Of a DNA stretch of 64,000 nt, positions 34,637-43,619 are shown one piece after another (the stretch's first letter is position 1; every line of letters begins with the position of its first letter). The notes beneath the pieces are model-generated. The model was not told where the DNA came from, searched no databases, and worked only from the letters and a program-made list of their open reading frames with translations. The stretch covers positions 434,001 through 498,000 of the forward strand of contig NZ_MRYI01000002.1 of assembly GCF_002260525.1 (NCBI RefSeq), in the 5' to 3' direction. The position numbers were made by a program, and so were the translations under genes. This DNA is from Hahella sp. CCB-MM4 (GTDB lineage: Bacteria; Pseudomonadota; Gammaproteobacteria; Pseudomonadales; Oleiphilaceae).

Positions 34637-35418
34637 CAATAAGCTCCTTGCAGACGCAGAGTTTCCTGCTGCACCCACTGATAATATTCGACCAGTTCTA
34701 GTTTTCCTGCTGCTGCCTTATCTACAATCACCAATGCCTCAGGATGCATTTGCAGCACGGAGGCAGGCTGCATCGCAGTCATTGGCCCCTCGACCAGAGC
34801 CCTGACCGCGTCTGCTTTGCTTTCTCCCGCTGCCAGCAGAATGATCTGCCGCGCTTCCATAATCGTTCCTATTCCCATGGTGATTGCCAGATGCGGTTGC
34901 TCTTCGTCCTGGCTGAAAAAGCGGCTGTTGTCTCTAATGGTATCCGGTGCCAATGTCTTGACCCTGGTACGAGACCCCAGACTGGATGTTGGCTCATTGA
35001 ATCCGATGTGACCATTGCGTCCCACTCCGAGGATCTGCAAATCAATACCGCCGGCAGACCTTATTTTAGCTTCATATTGACGGGATTCCTCCTCCGGATC
35101 CGACATTCCGAGGGGAACATGGGTATTCTCCGGGTCAACATCGATATGATTGAACAGGTGTTCCTGCATAAAACGGCGATAGCTTTGCGGGTGGCTGGCA
35201 TCGATTCCGATATATTCATCCAGATTAAATGTCCGGACTCCCGCAAAACTGATCTCTCCCCGATGATAGCTTTCAATCAGGCGTAGATATAAGGCGATCG
35301 GAGTACTTCCAGTTGCCAGCCCCAACACAGACTCAGGCTTCGACTGGAGCTGCCGAATGCACTGCTGGGCGCCATACGAGGCTACATCTGCAGCATTTTC
35401 AGCAATAATGACACGCAT
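34633..35418 (-). CDS. nagB: Glucosamine-6-phosphate deaminase
   Basis: Cytosolic isomerase-deaminase converting glucosamine-6-P to fructose-6-P and ammonia; 261 residues. Typical motifs: LGLATGSTPIALYLRLIE (phosphate loop), FNLDEYIG with the catalytic Asp, QILGVGRNGHIGFNEP, and ITMGIGTIMEARQIILLAAG. The ATG at 35418 has GGGAG six bases upstream; an earlier ATG sits two codons before. It heads the nagB-nagK-nagA operon, divergent from the ABC importer across a 362-bp regulatory gap. Confidence 0.95.
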   Translation of the reverse strand: MRVIIAENAADVASYGAQQCIRQLQSKPESVLGLATGSTPIALYLRLIESYHRGEISFAGVRTFNLDEYIGIDASHPQSYRRFMQEHLFNHIDVDPENTHVPLGMSDPEEESRQYEAKIRSAGGIDLQILGVGRNGHIGFNEPTSSLGSRTRVKTLAPDTIRDNSRFFSQDEEQPHLAITMGIGTIMEARQIILLAAGESKADAVRALVEGPMTAMQPASVLQMHPEALVIVDKAAAGKLELVEYYQWVQQETLRLQGAYC

Positions 35419-35540
35419 ATTCATCTCCCATTTGGCGATCAGCTTGGCCCCGCTTTCTACAACAAACTATCACCTATCAGGTTGTTTTTGCAGGCATTCC
35501 CGACACTTTGTCGGAAAAGTGGTCTTAAGCTGTACACACC

Positions 35541-35566
35541 AACAATACCATTTAAATACCTATACC
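35541..35566. promoter_or_regulatory. ATACC half-site cluster on the nagB side
   Basis: AATACCA (35544-35550), AATACC (35555-35560) and TATACC (35561-35566) lie 6-11 bp apart. They are the same half-site as on the importer side and lie about 125 bp upstream of nagB. Confidence 0.45.
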
Positions 35567-35689
35567 GATAATAGAGCAAAACCCTTTCAATTCCAACCCT
35601 GTTCTTCATTACATCATCTCGAAAATCGACATAAACGGGCAAAACGCAGCCAAAAACCACTTGCTTGGAGTTTACTATTGGGTTTATAT

Positions 35690-35729
35690 TGGTATTACAC
35701 AATAAAAATACCATTAATAGTCTGGTATT
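35690..35729. promoter_or_regulatory. TGGTATT inverted-repeat operators upstream of the ABC importer
   Basis: TGGTATT (35690-35696) faces AATACCA (35707-35713), and a third TGGTATT is at 35723-35729. GGTAT-type half-sites suit HutC-type GntR regulators of amino-sugar genes; the likely regulator is the GntR protein encoded at 40479. Confidence 0.55.
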
Positions 35730-35780
35730 GGGCAAAGAGATGTCTTAGGTCTTGGATCATCTTGATGGGAGAACAAAAAG

Positions 35781-37055
35781 ATGTGTATAAGTAAGATAAA
35801 AAACCATTTGAGCCGACTCACCAAACTGGGGCTTGTTGCCACCATATTTGCAGCGCCTCTATCAAACGCAGCGGACAAACTGGTTATTGAAAGTTGGCGG
35901 AATGATGACGCCAAGATCTGGAATGATGTGATTATTCCTGCTTTCAATAAACAACACCCTGATATTAAGGTGGTATTCGCCCCCACCCCACCAGCGGATT
36001 ATAACTCTGCGCTGCAGGCAAAACTGCAGGCCGGAACCGCCGGCGACCTGATCACCTGCCGCCCCTTTGATACCTCTCTGGCTCTGTACCAGAAAGGCAA
36101 TCTGGAAAAACTGAACAGTCTCAAAGGAATGGAAAACTACCCGGAGGTTGCCAAAGCCGCCTGGTCAACTGACGACGGTAATGATGTCTTCTGCCTACCA
36201 ATGGCCTCTGTCATTCACGGCTTTATATACAACAAGGAAATCTTCAAGGATCTGGGACTCTCTGTTCCTAAAACCGAAAGTGATTTCTTTAAAGTATTGG
36301 AAAGCATCAAGGAAAATTCCCGCTATGTTCCATTGGTCATGGGTACCGCAGACCAATGGGAAGCCGCCACGATGGGCTTCCAGAACGTAGGTCCCAACTA
36401 CTGGAAAGGTGAAGAAGGACGTGCAGCCCTGATCAGCGGCGATGCCAAACTGACCGATCCGGAATATGTGAAGGTCTGGGACTTCATGGCCAAGTGGGCT
36501 CCCTACATGGGCCGTGGCTACCAGGCACAGAAATATGCTGATTCGCAGAACCTGTTCACCCTCGGTCGCGGTGCCATCTATCCCGCCGGTTCATGGGATA
36601 TCACCACATTCAATGATCAGGCAGATTTTGAGTTCGGTGCCTTCCCTCCTCCTACTCCGGACGGACAGAAAACCTGCTATATCAGCGACCACACAGATAT
36701 CGGCATAGGACTCAACGCGGCTTCCAAGCAGAAAGAATCTGCTCGCACTTTTCTGACCTGGATGGCCGGACCTGAGTTTGCAGAGCTTTATGCCAACTCC
36801 CTACCTGGTTTCTTCCCTCTGGCCAACCACAGTGTCAACATCAAGGACCCTGTCGCCAAGGAGTTCCTGAGCTGGAGAGGCCAGTGCAAGCAAACCATTC
36901 GTAACTCTTATCAAATCCTTTCCCGCGGTACTCCCAACATGGAGAACCAGCTTTGGAATGTGTCCGTCCAGGTACTGAACGGAACCATGAAACCGGAAGA
37001 TGCCGGTAAGGAAGTGGAATCAGGATTGAAAGCCTGGTACCCACCTCACCAGTAA
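35781..37055 (+). CDS. ABC transporter sugar-binding protein (CUT1), probable GlcNAc/chitobiose
   Basis: Periplasmic extracellular solute-binding protein family 1, 424 residues, with a Sec signal peptide (KLGLVATIFAAPLSNAA). The body shows the carbohydrate-binding pattern: YNSALQAKLQAGTAGDLITCRPFDTS, PLVMGTADQWEAATMGFQNVG, and FTLGRGAIYPAGSWDIT. GGGAG precedes the ATG. Divergent to nag catabolic genes and followed by two permeases and an ATPase, so the ligand is most likely N-acetylglucosamine or a small chitin oligomer; this is inferred from context. Confidence 0.88.
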   Translation: MCISKIKNHLSRLTKLGLVATIFAAPLSNAADKLVIESWRNDDAKIWNDVIIPAFNKQHPDIKVVFAPTPPADYNSALQAKLQAGTAGDLITCRPFDTSLALYQKGNLEKLNSLKGMENYPEVAKAAWSTDDGNDVFCLPMASVIHGFIYNKEIFKDLGLSVPKTESDFFKVLESIKENSRYVPLVMGTADQWEAATMGFQNVGPNYWKGEEGRAALISGDAKLTDPEYVKVWDFMAKWAPYMGRGYQAQKYADSQNLFTLGRGAIYPAGSWDITTFNDQADFEFGAFPPPTPDGQKTCYISDHTDIGIGLNAASKQKESARTFLTWMAGPEFAELYANSLPGFFPLANHSVNIKDPVAKEFLSWRGQCKQTIRNSYQILSRGTPNMENQLWNVSVQVLNGTMKPEDAGKEVESGLKAWYPPHQ

Positions 37056-37077
37056 TCCTCTGACTTCAGGGTAAGAC

Positions 37078-37100
37078 TGTCCGGGCACTAAGCCCGGGCA
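37078..37100 (+). terminator. Intercistronic hairpin between binding protein and permease genes
   Basis: TGTCCGGGC (37078-37086) pairs with GCCCGGGCA (37092-37100) around ACTAA, with one G-U pair. It is placed 22 bp after the binding-protein stop inside the operon. Such stems often protect or attenuate the message so that the binding protein is made in excess. Confidence 0.5.
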
Positions 37101-37206
37101 GGCTATCCGACCACCAACCATCTGCTATGGTCTTAAATCGCTGATTCAGTCACTATTGAAAGACTGGGTTCTGCTTGTCCACTCATCAGATGAAAGGCTG
37201 GGCACC

Positions 37207-38190
37207 ATGAAATCAACCACGAACCGCACTATGAGTCAGAATCACCCAGAGCCCCAAACCGGGGCTCCCAATAACATTGCCAAACCGTTTCCCTGGCACA
37301 TCCTGTTTTTCCTGGGACCGGCCTTGCTGATCTACATTTCGATCAGTGTTTATCCTCTGCTGGATACCCTGCGTCTCGGGCTGTTCAGTGAAGATGAAAC
37401 CGGCGCTACCTTTTTTGTCGGATTGCAGAACTACGGCAATCTGCTGTTTAACGAATTCTGGTCAGAACCCTTCTGGAATGCCCTGAAAAACAACCTGAAG
37501 TTTTTCGCCATTCATATGGCGCTTCAGAATCCCATCGGGTTACTGCTTGCCATGCTGCTCAGCTCTCCCAAACTTCGCTTGAGCGGCACCTACCGAACCC
37601 TGATATTCATGCCGACAATGCTGTCCGTCGTCATTATCGGTTTTGTCTGGCAGCTGCTGTTGAGCCCACTCTGGGGCATCAGCGAAGACTTTATGTATAA
37701 CATCGGACTGGGCAATTACTTTGATGCCTGGCTCGGAAAAGAAAGCACTGCTCTGATCACACTTTCACTGATCTCTGTGTGGCAGTTTGTCGGCATCCCC
37801 ATGATGTTGATCTATGCGGCCTTGTTGAATATCCCCGAAGACCTGACCGACGCGGCCGTGGTCGACGGAGCCAAGAGCCGTCATGTGTTCTGGCACATCA
37901 AGCTTCCGCTGTTGCTGCCAACGATCAGCATGGTGTCGATCCTGACATTTGTCGCCAACTTCAATGCCTTTGAACTGATCTATGCGGTGAAAGGCGCATT
38001 GGCCGGACCAAACTTCTCGAGCGATATCATGGGAACCCTGTTCTATCGAACGTTCTTTGGATTCCAGTTGCAACAGGGGAGCCCCACCATGGGTGCCGCA
38101 GTTGCCACTTTGATGTTCCTGATCATTCTGACAGGCGTCATGATTTATCTGTTCTTCGTACAACGGCGCATCCAGCGCTTCCAGCTGTGA
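37207..38190 (+). CDS. Sugar ABC transporter permease (MalF/UgpA-like)
   Basis: Inner-membrane permease of the CUT1 importer, 327 residues from the ATG at 37207, with six helices. The EAA loop is visible as DLTDAAVVDGAKSRHVFWHIKLPLLLP near residue 215. The ORF is open upstream to a TTG at 37156, but the start at 37207 gives the usual short polar leader; an ATG at 37231 is another option. Partner of the permease encoded 13 bp downstream. Confidence 0.9.
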   Translation: MKSTTNRTMSQNHPEPQTGAPNNIAKPFPWHILFFLGPALLIYISISVYPLLDTLRLGLFSEDETGATFFVGLQNYGNLLFNEFWSEPFWNALKNNLKFFAIHMALQNPIGLLLAMLLSSPKLRLSGTYRTLIFMPTMLSVVIIGFVWQLLLSPLWGISEDFMYNIGLGNYFDAWLGKESTALITLSLISVWQFVGIPMMLIYAALLNIPEDLTDAAVVDGAKSRHVFWHIKLPLLLPTISMVSILTFVANFNAFELIYAVKGALAGPNFSSDIMGTLFYRTFFGFQLQQGSPTMGAAVATLMFLIILTGVMIYLFFVQRRIQRFQL

Positions 38191-38203
38191 CCGGAGGTTT
38201 ATC

Positions 38204-39088
38204 ATGCTAGCAAAACAAGCCATCGCCGCTCCGGCGCAAAGCTGGAAAACGGCCTTTCTGAATCCGGGACTGCTGAAGAAAGCCAGCGTTCACACGATCT
38301 TGATCGTCTATACCGTGATTGCGCTGTTTCCGATCCTGGTCATTCTAGTCAACGCGTTTAAAACCCGGAAAGCCATCTTTAATGATCCACTGGCATTTCC
38401 TGATGCCTCTTCGTTTACCCTGGTGGGGTTTACCGAGGTTCTGGAACGCTCAACCTTTGACGTCTTTTTCTTTAACAGCCTGATCGTCACGTTGCTGTCT
38501 TTGTTCTTCGTCCTGCTGTTCGGGGCTATGGCCGCCTGGGCGCTGACGGAGTATAAATTCCGCGGCAATCTGTTCATCGCCATACTGTTCGCAATGGGCA
38601 TCATGATTCCCATTCGGCTGGGGACTGTGAGTATTCTTCAGCTCATGGTCGATCTGCATCTGGTCAATACCCTGACGGCATTGGTACTGGTTTATATTGC
38701 CCAGGGGTTGCCACTCGCAGTGTATATTCTGTCGGAGTTTATCCGCACGATCCCCAAAGAGCTGAAGGAAGCCGCACGCTGTGACAATGTCAGCGAATAC
38801 AAGATTTTCTTCCAGATCGTGCTGCCGTTAATCCGGCCGGCACTGGCAACGGTCGCGGTATTTACCATGATCCCCATCTGGAATGATCTATGGTTCCCAT
38901 TGATTCTGGCGCCAGGCGAATCGACCCAGACCATTACCCTGGGCGTTCAGCAGTTTATCGGGCAGTTCGTAACGGATTGGAACGCCGTACTGTCCTCCCT
39001 GACGCTGGCCATTGTACCGGTACTAATTCTGTATCTGATTTTCTCACGGCAGCTGATCAAAGGTTTGACAGCAGGAGCTGTGAAGTAG
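38204..39088 (+). CDS. Sugar ABC transporter permease (MalG/UgpE-like)
   Basis: Second permease of the importer, 294 residues with six helices (VYTVIALFPILVILVNAF first). The cytoplasmic EAA motif is ELKEAARCDNVSEYKIFFQIVLPLIRPAL around residue 185, which docks on the ATPase. CCGGAGG precedes the ATG, 13 bp after the previous stop. It belongs to the amino-sugar uptake operon. Confidence 0.92.
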   Translation: MLAKQAIAAPAQSWKTAFLNPGLLKKASVHTILIVYTVIALFPILVILVNAFKTRKAIFNDPLAFPDASSFTLVGFTEVLERSTFDVFFFNSLIVTLLSLFFVLLFGAMAAWALTEYKFRGNLFIAILFAMGIMIPIRLGTVSILQLMVDLHLVNTLTALVLVYIAQGLPLAVYILSEFIRTIPKELKEAARCDNVSEYKIFFQIVLPLIRPALATVAVFTMIPIWNDLWFPLILAPGESTQTITLGVQQFIGQFVTDWNAVLSSLTLAIVPVLILYLIFSRQLIKGLTAGAVK

Positions 39089-39219
39089 AGATAACGCAGT
39101 CAGCAGTTCAGTAACACATGAGTATGAGATCTGAACGATCTTTGAAACTTACAGGCAATCAATATTTCATTCGTCCCATACTGCATTAGGGGCGAAAACG
39201 TCGAACAATGAGGTGAACA

Positions 39220-40365
39220 ATGGCCGACGTAAAACTGAATCACATTAAAAAGAGCTACGGTAAAGTCGATGTTCTGCATGGTATCGACCTGGACATCAAG
39301 CACGGTGAATTTGTGGTGCTCGTGGGCGCTTCCGGGTGTGGTAAATCCACCCTGCTTCGGCTGATTGCCGGACTGGAGGAAATCACGGCAGGCGAGCTGA
39401 TCATCGATAACAAGGTGGTCAATCACCTGGATCCCGCCCGCCGCGGTATCGCCATGGTTTTCCAGTCCTATGCACTGTACCCGCACATGAGCGTGTTCAA
39501 GAACATGGCTTTCGGACTGAAGATCGCAGGACAAGGCAAACGGGCAATCCGGGAAAAAGTCGAAGAAGCTGCCAGAATTCTCCAGATCGATCACCTTCTG
39601 GACCGACTCCCCCGTGAACTGTCCGGTGGCCAGCGCCAGCGGGTAGCGATTGGACGGGCCATCGTGCGGGATCCCAACGTCTTCCTGTTTGACGAACCGC
39701 TCTCCAATCTTGATGCCGCGCTGCGGGTACAAACCCGGGTGGAAATCGGAAAGCTGCACAAGGATCTTGGCGCTACCATCATCTACGTGACCCATGACCA
39801 AGTCGAAGCCATGACCTTAGGCGACAAGATTGTGGTCATGAATGCAGGCCGCATCGAACAATGCGGTTCGCCACTGGAGTTATATAGATATCCACAGACT
39901 CAATTTGTGGCAGGCTTTATCGGCTCGCCCAAAATGAATTTCATACAGGGAACCGTCGATCAGGTCGCAACTGAATACCTGGCGCTGACACTCAAGGACG
40001 GCGCTCAGGTGAAAGCCTATGTGGACACCTCTGAGGTACAGAAAGGTCAGCAGGTAACGGTTGGAATACGCCCCGAGCATTTGTTCGAGGGACGGGATTT
40101 AGCGAGTTCATTGACAGGGGAAGTAAAGCTGGTCGAGCACCTGGGCGAAGTCACCTATATCTACATGAACCTGGCCGACGGCACAGAAGTTGTCGTTCGC
40201 GGTGAAGGTGAATCCGAAATCCGCGTAGGCGATAAATTGGAAGCGAGCTTTGCCCCGGAGTCCGTTCATGTGTTTAATATGAATGGCAAGGCAATGCCAA
40301 AAGTTCGCCGGTCGACAGAAATTCCTGTAGATAACCCTGCGATCATGACAGCAAGTCAGGCATAA
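39220..40365 (+). CDS. Sugar ABC transporter ATP-binding protein (UgpC/MsmK-like)
   Basis: A 381-residue ATPase energising the CUT1 importer. Walker [10 protein letters not shown] is at about 36-44, Q-loop [11 protein letters not shown], signature [16 protein letters not shown], Walker [13 protein letters not shown] and the switch His in IIYVTHDQ. The C-terminal TOBE/regulatory domain ([28 protein letters not shown]) is that of the multi-sugar MalK-type ATPases. GAGGTGAAC precedes the ATG, 131 bp after the permease stop. Confidence 0.93.
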   Translation: MADVKLNHIKKSYGKVDVLHGIDLDIKHGEFVVLVGASGCGKSTLLRLIAGLEEITAGELIIDNKVVNHLDPARRGIAMVFQSYALYPHMSVFKNMAFGLKIAGQGKRAIREKVEEAARILQIDHLLDRLPRELSGGQRQRVAIGRAIVRDPNVFLFDEPLSNLDAALRVQTRVEIGKLHKDLGATIIYVTHDQVEAMTLGDKIVVMNAGRIEQCGSPLELYRYPQTQFVAGFIGSPKMNFIQGTVDQVATEYLALTLKDGAQVKAYVDTSEVQKGQQVTVGIRPEHLFEGRDLASSLTGEVKLVEHLGEVTYIYMNLADGTEVVVRGEGESEIRVGDKLEASFAPESVHVFNMNGKAMPKVRRSTEIPVDNPAIMTASQA

Positions 40366-40478
40366 TAGGTCAACGACAACACCAGGGACTATTGAAGATT
40401 GCACCAACTCATTGAAGAGCAGTATGCAATATAGCAACAGACCCTGGCCTTACATGGGGACAAAAGTAATAACAGGCT

Positions 40479-41291
40479 ATGAATAAACCTGAACAGCAAA
40501 TTATCCATCCCTATATCAGCCAGATATTCGGAACCCCCGATGAACTTTCCCGCCATACGGCGCCACTGTATCTGCAATTGCAGAGGAAAATTCGTGAAGC
40601 GGTTGAGAATGACGTACTCAAGCCCGGCGACGTGGTACCTGCAGAGCGGGAAATCGCATCTGTTATGGGCGTGTCCCGAGTCACGGTCAGACGAGCCATT
40701 GATGACCTTGTAGAAGAGGGCATTCTTACCCAACGCCAGGGTGCCGGCACCTTTGTCGCCGACCGTGTTGAACAGCCACTGAATTACCTAAAAAGCTTCT
40801 CCGAAATCATGCGGGAACGTTCCAAAAAGCCCGGTTCACGCTGGCTGGATCGATCCGTCGGAATGCCCCATGAAGACGAACTCAGAGCCTTGAAACTGAA
40901 GCCGGAAGATGAAGTGGTACGCTTCTACCGATTGCGGCTGGCAGACGACAAACCCATGGCCCTGGAAACCGCCACCATCCCCCGGCGCTTCCTGGATAAC
41001 CCATTTGAGGTGACCAGCTCACTTTATGATGCCTTAACCGTTAACGGTATCAGGCCGGTAAAAGCCCTGCAGCGACTGCGAGCGATATCCATCGATGAAA
41101 AGCGTGCCAAGCTACTGGAGATCCCGGAGGACAGTGCGGTACTTTACATCGAACGTCTGGGTTTGCTTGAAGACGGTGTTCCGGTAGAGTTCACCCGCTC
41201 TTATTTTCCTGGCGATGCCTACGATTTTGTGGCGGAAATCCGCAGCGTAACCCATGTCTCCCAAATGCTGGATCAGCCCCCTTCTGACTGA
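40479..41291 (+). CDS. GntR/HutC-family regulator, probable amino-sugar repressor
   Basis: A 270-residue transcription factor. The N-terminal winged helix (LYLQLQRKIREAVENDVLKPGDVVPAEREIASVMGVSRVTVRRAIDDL, about 28-75) is followed by a UTRA effector domain (FSEIMRERSKKPGSRWLDR, EDEVVRFYRLRLADDKPMALETATIP, VPVEFTRSYFPGDAYDF). This layout is that of NagR/NagQ-type repressors that respond to amino-sugar phosphates. Last gene of the importer operon; the GGTAT operators between nagB and the binding-protein gene are its likely targets. Confidence 0.88.
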   Translation: MNKPEQQIIHPYISQIFGTPDELSRHTAPLYLQLQRKIREAVENDVLKPGDVVPAEREIASVMGVSRVTVRRAIDDLVEEGILTQRQGAGTFVADRVEQPLNYLKSFSEIMRERSKKPGSRWLDRSVGMPHEDELRALKLKPEDEVVRFYRLRLADDKPMALETATIPRRFLDNPFEVTSSLYDALTVNGIRPVKALQRLRAISIDEKRAKLLEIPEDSAVLYIERLGLLEDGVPVEFTRSYFPGDAYDFVAEIRSVTHVSQMLDQPPSD

Positions 41292-41302
41292 CCGCATCTC
41301 CG

Positions 41303-41366
41303 TACAGCTATGTATGACTACAGCTATGTATGACTACCGAAATGTATGACTACCGAAATGTATGGG
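41303..41366. repeat. Four-copy 16-bp tandem repeat
   Basis: Units at 41303, 41319, 41335 and 41351 are exactly 16 bp. The first two are identical (TACAGCTATGTATGAC); the last two share TACCGAAATGTATG. It starts 12 bp after the regulator stop. ATGTATG is common to all four. Confidence 0.9.
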
Positions 41367-41430
41367 CTGTCGAATTCACAGGATGAGAAGAGCACCCCAT
41401 ACATTTACAACGGATTAAGGATTCCTTCCT

Positions 41431-42429
41431 GTGTCAGATTCTATCGTGTCAGACAACCTCATTCCGGCCAATATCATTACGGGCTTTCTCGGTGTTGGGA
41501 AAACCACCACGATTCGCCATTTGCTGGACAGCAAACCCGCTGATGAAACCTGGGCGGTCCTGGTCAACGAGTTCGGTGAAGTGGGGATCGACGGTGCCAT
41601 GCTGGCAAATCAGGGAGCCCTGATCCGGGAAGTCCCCGGCGGCTGCATGTGCTGTGTGAACGGGCTCCCCATGCAAATTGGTCTCAACATGTTATTGAGC
41701 AAACGCCCGGACCGTCTGTTGATTGAGCCTTCCGGCCTGGGACACCCGGATGAAATCATTTCCATTCTGCGCGGTGAATTCTATCAACCGATGCTGGAGC
41801 TCAAGGCAACGGTCACCCTGGTGGATCCACGCAAACTGAATCAGGCCAAATACCTGGAGCACGATATTTTCAACAAACAGGCACAAGTGGCCGATGTCAT
41901 TGTCGCCGCCAAAACAGATTTGTGTGAAGCGGAAGATCTCGAGAGATTTCAGGCATGGCTTGAACAGGTACAAAAGAGCACTGGTAAAAAGGTCTCCAGC
42001 GCAAACATTATCAAAGGACAACTGGATCCTGAATGGCTCAATCTGGATGCCGCTGAACCGGCACGTCAAAAGCACGAACCTTTACAGCACCAAGCGCCAT
42101 TGTCAGTGCTCGACCTGCCGGCACAAAGTGTCACCGAGGTAATCCGCAAACAACGTTCTGATAACGGGTATCATGCCTGCGGATGGATATTCCCGGAAAC
42201 CTATCAGTTCGACCCGGTGCAGGTATTGTCTCTTTTCTATAGTCTCGGGTGCGTCCGGGCAAAAGCCGTTTTGCACACCCAGGAAAACTGGTTGGCCGTG
42301 AATGCCGAGGATGGAGTGATCACCACATCAAGCCTGATGGAAGGACAAACATCCCGAGTGGAAATCATTCACGATAGAGAGCTGGATTGGGATTCCATGG
42401 AAGCACAGCTCAGGGCAGCAGTCTTATAA
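41431..42429 (+). CDS. CobW/COG0523-family GTPase metallochaperone
   Basis: A 332-residue P-loop GTPase of the COG0523 group that delivers or handles zinc, cobalt or other metals. Walker A is GFLGVGKTTTI near residue 18, the family CxCC motif is GGCMCCVNG near residue 70, and the GTPase specificity region VIVAAKTDL follows. The C-terminal CobW domain includes GYHACGWIFPETYQFD. It starts at GTG with AAGG upstream. No Zur box was found, so metal specificity stays open. Confidence 0.9.
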   Translation: MSDSIVSDNLIPANIITGFLGVGKTTTIRHLLDSKPADETWAVLVNEFGEVGIDGAMLANQGALIREVPGGCMCCVNGLPMQIGLNMLLSKRPDRLLIEPSGLGHPDEIISILRGEFYQPMLELKATVTLVDPRKLNQAKYLEHDIFNKQAQVADVIVAAKTDLCEAEDLERFQAWLEQVQKSTGKKVSSANIIKGQLDPEWLNLDAAEPARQKHEPLQHQAPLSVLDLPAQSVTEVIRKQRSDNGYHACGWIFPETYQFDPVQVLSLFYSLGCVRAKAVLHTQENWLAVNAEDGVITTSSLMEGQTSRVEIIHDRELDWDSMEAQLRAAVL

Positions 42430-42493
42430 AACTGCCCTGGAAGCTCCGACGATAGCGCCTCGACTTACCTGTCCCCAGCGAATTGCCTTATCC

Positions 42494-43354
42494 CTAACGA
42501 AGCCGATAGGGAATCTGACAATAACTCAACCCTTGCACCGGCTGAATTCCCTGCTTCGTCAAATACAGCGTCAGGGAATTCATGGACAGCTCCATATTCG
42601 GGGTCGGCCCCAAAAAGATATGCTCCAGGGGCATCTGCCCGGACTCCCGGTCTTTCAGGTGGAATTCCTGATAGGGAACCAGCATGGAAGTCCCCTGCCG
42701 GAATTTCACTGAGGAAGTCATGAAATCAGTCACCACCGGTGAAACTATTCGCCACTCGTCTTCCTCCTGGAAGGAAGGATGCTTGAGAATGGCAGCGATC
42801 CTCAGCAGATCCACTTCAATAGACCTAAACAGATCCACATAACTGGCACTGTTGTCTTTACTGGTCGCGGCCATGGTTTCAACCGCATCCACTACCTCTG
42901 CGATAAGCGTCTGCTGTGCCTTGGGGTTGTATAGGCAGCGGCCCACCTGATACCCCTGCTGTCCGGAGCATTCCAGAATATGAGAGGGTGAAAATCCGAT
43001 ACTCACTCCCTTTCCATGAGTGCTGTAGCCCCGCCACTGGCTCAACAGATTCCCATTCGCCCGAAAAGAGGCCCCGAACAACATATGGCCGTTGGTAATG
43101 CGTCGGGAAACCCAATCAAAAAAACTGTTCAGCAATACCGGATTGGTATGACCGCCACTGATACGATGTGCCGTCTCCTGACGAATCAGGTCTGCCGTAT
43201 GGCGAAGTTCAGCCGAGTCATTCATGTAGCGGATATCGCCGGCCCATATCGTGCCGGATTCCACAATCCCCATCAGTCCGGTATACGAGGTGTAGTGATA
43301 CAGGGTTTCGGTGGGATTGTCCGAATACAGTTTGGCGCTGATGGATCCGATCAT
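42494..43354 (-). CDS. DUF2971 domain protein
   Basis: A 286-residue cytosolic protein with the DUF2971 pattern: LYHYTSYTGLMGIVESGTIWAGDIRYMNDSAELRH at the N-terminus, SFRANGNLLSQWRGYSTHGKGVSIGFS in the middle, and HPSFQEEDEWRIV later. The HYTS/ILES/WRGY/E series resembles ADP-ribosyltransferase-like folds, but activity is not shown. The ORF is open up to 43453; the ATG at 43354 with AGG upstream gives the normal domain boundary. It is convergent with cobW. DUF2971 genes are frequent in accessory and defence-type regions. Confidence 0.75.
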   Translation of the reverse strand: MIGSISAKLYSDNPTETLYHYTSYTGLMGIVESGTIWAGDIRYMNDSAELRHTADLIRQETAHRISGGHTNPVLLNSFFDWVSRRITNGHMLFGASFRANGNLLSQWRGYSTHGKGVSIGFSPSHILECSGQQGYQVGRCLYNPKAQQTLIAEVVDAVETMAATSKDNSASYVDLFRSIEVDLLRIAAILKHPSFQEEDEWRIVSPVVTDFMTSSVKFRQGTSMLVPYQEFHLKDRESGQMPLEHIFLGPTPNMELSMNSLTLYLTKQGIQPVQGLSYCQIPYRLR

Positions 43355-43457
43355 TGCTTCAACCTGCGGCTTAGGATTTACCCTAATGCTAACCGGATAT
43401 TTCCACGCTGCAACCCGCATTGGGAGCTCTGCAATAAAACACGCATAAAACATGCAA

Positions 43458-43490
43458 TAAAAAAAGGGAAACCCACCGCCTGGGTTTCCC
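43458..43490 (-). terminator. Strong rho-independent terminator downstream of the AraC gene
   Basis: On the minus strand GGGAAACCCA and TGGGTTTCCC (43490-43466) form a perfect 10-bp stem with a five-base loop, followed by T7. It lies about 130 bp beyond the AraC-family stop and upstream of DUF2971. Confidence 0.9.
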
Positions 43491-43619
43491 TAACCGAAAC
43501 TTCGAAGACGAAGTCTATGGGACAATGAAGTCATCAATCTCGCGTGTCATAAGAACTCTATTGTTAAACCGGCGTGGATTTGATTCAACAGACGGAAGCA
43601 ACACTACTGACAGGTTCTG

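Noticed and set aside
41303-41366. Short direct repeats considered as a CRISPR remnant
   Set aside because: Units are adjacent with no spacers and no cas genes occur in the window.
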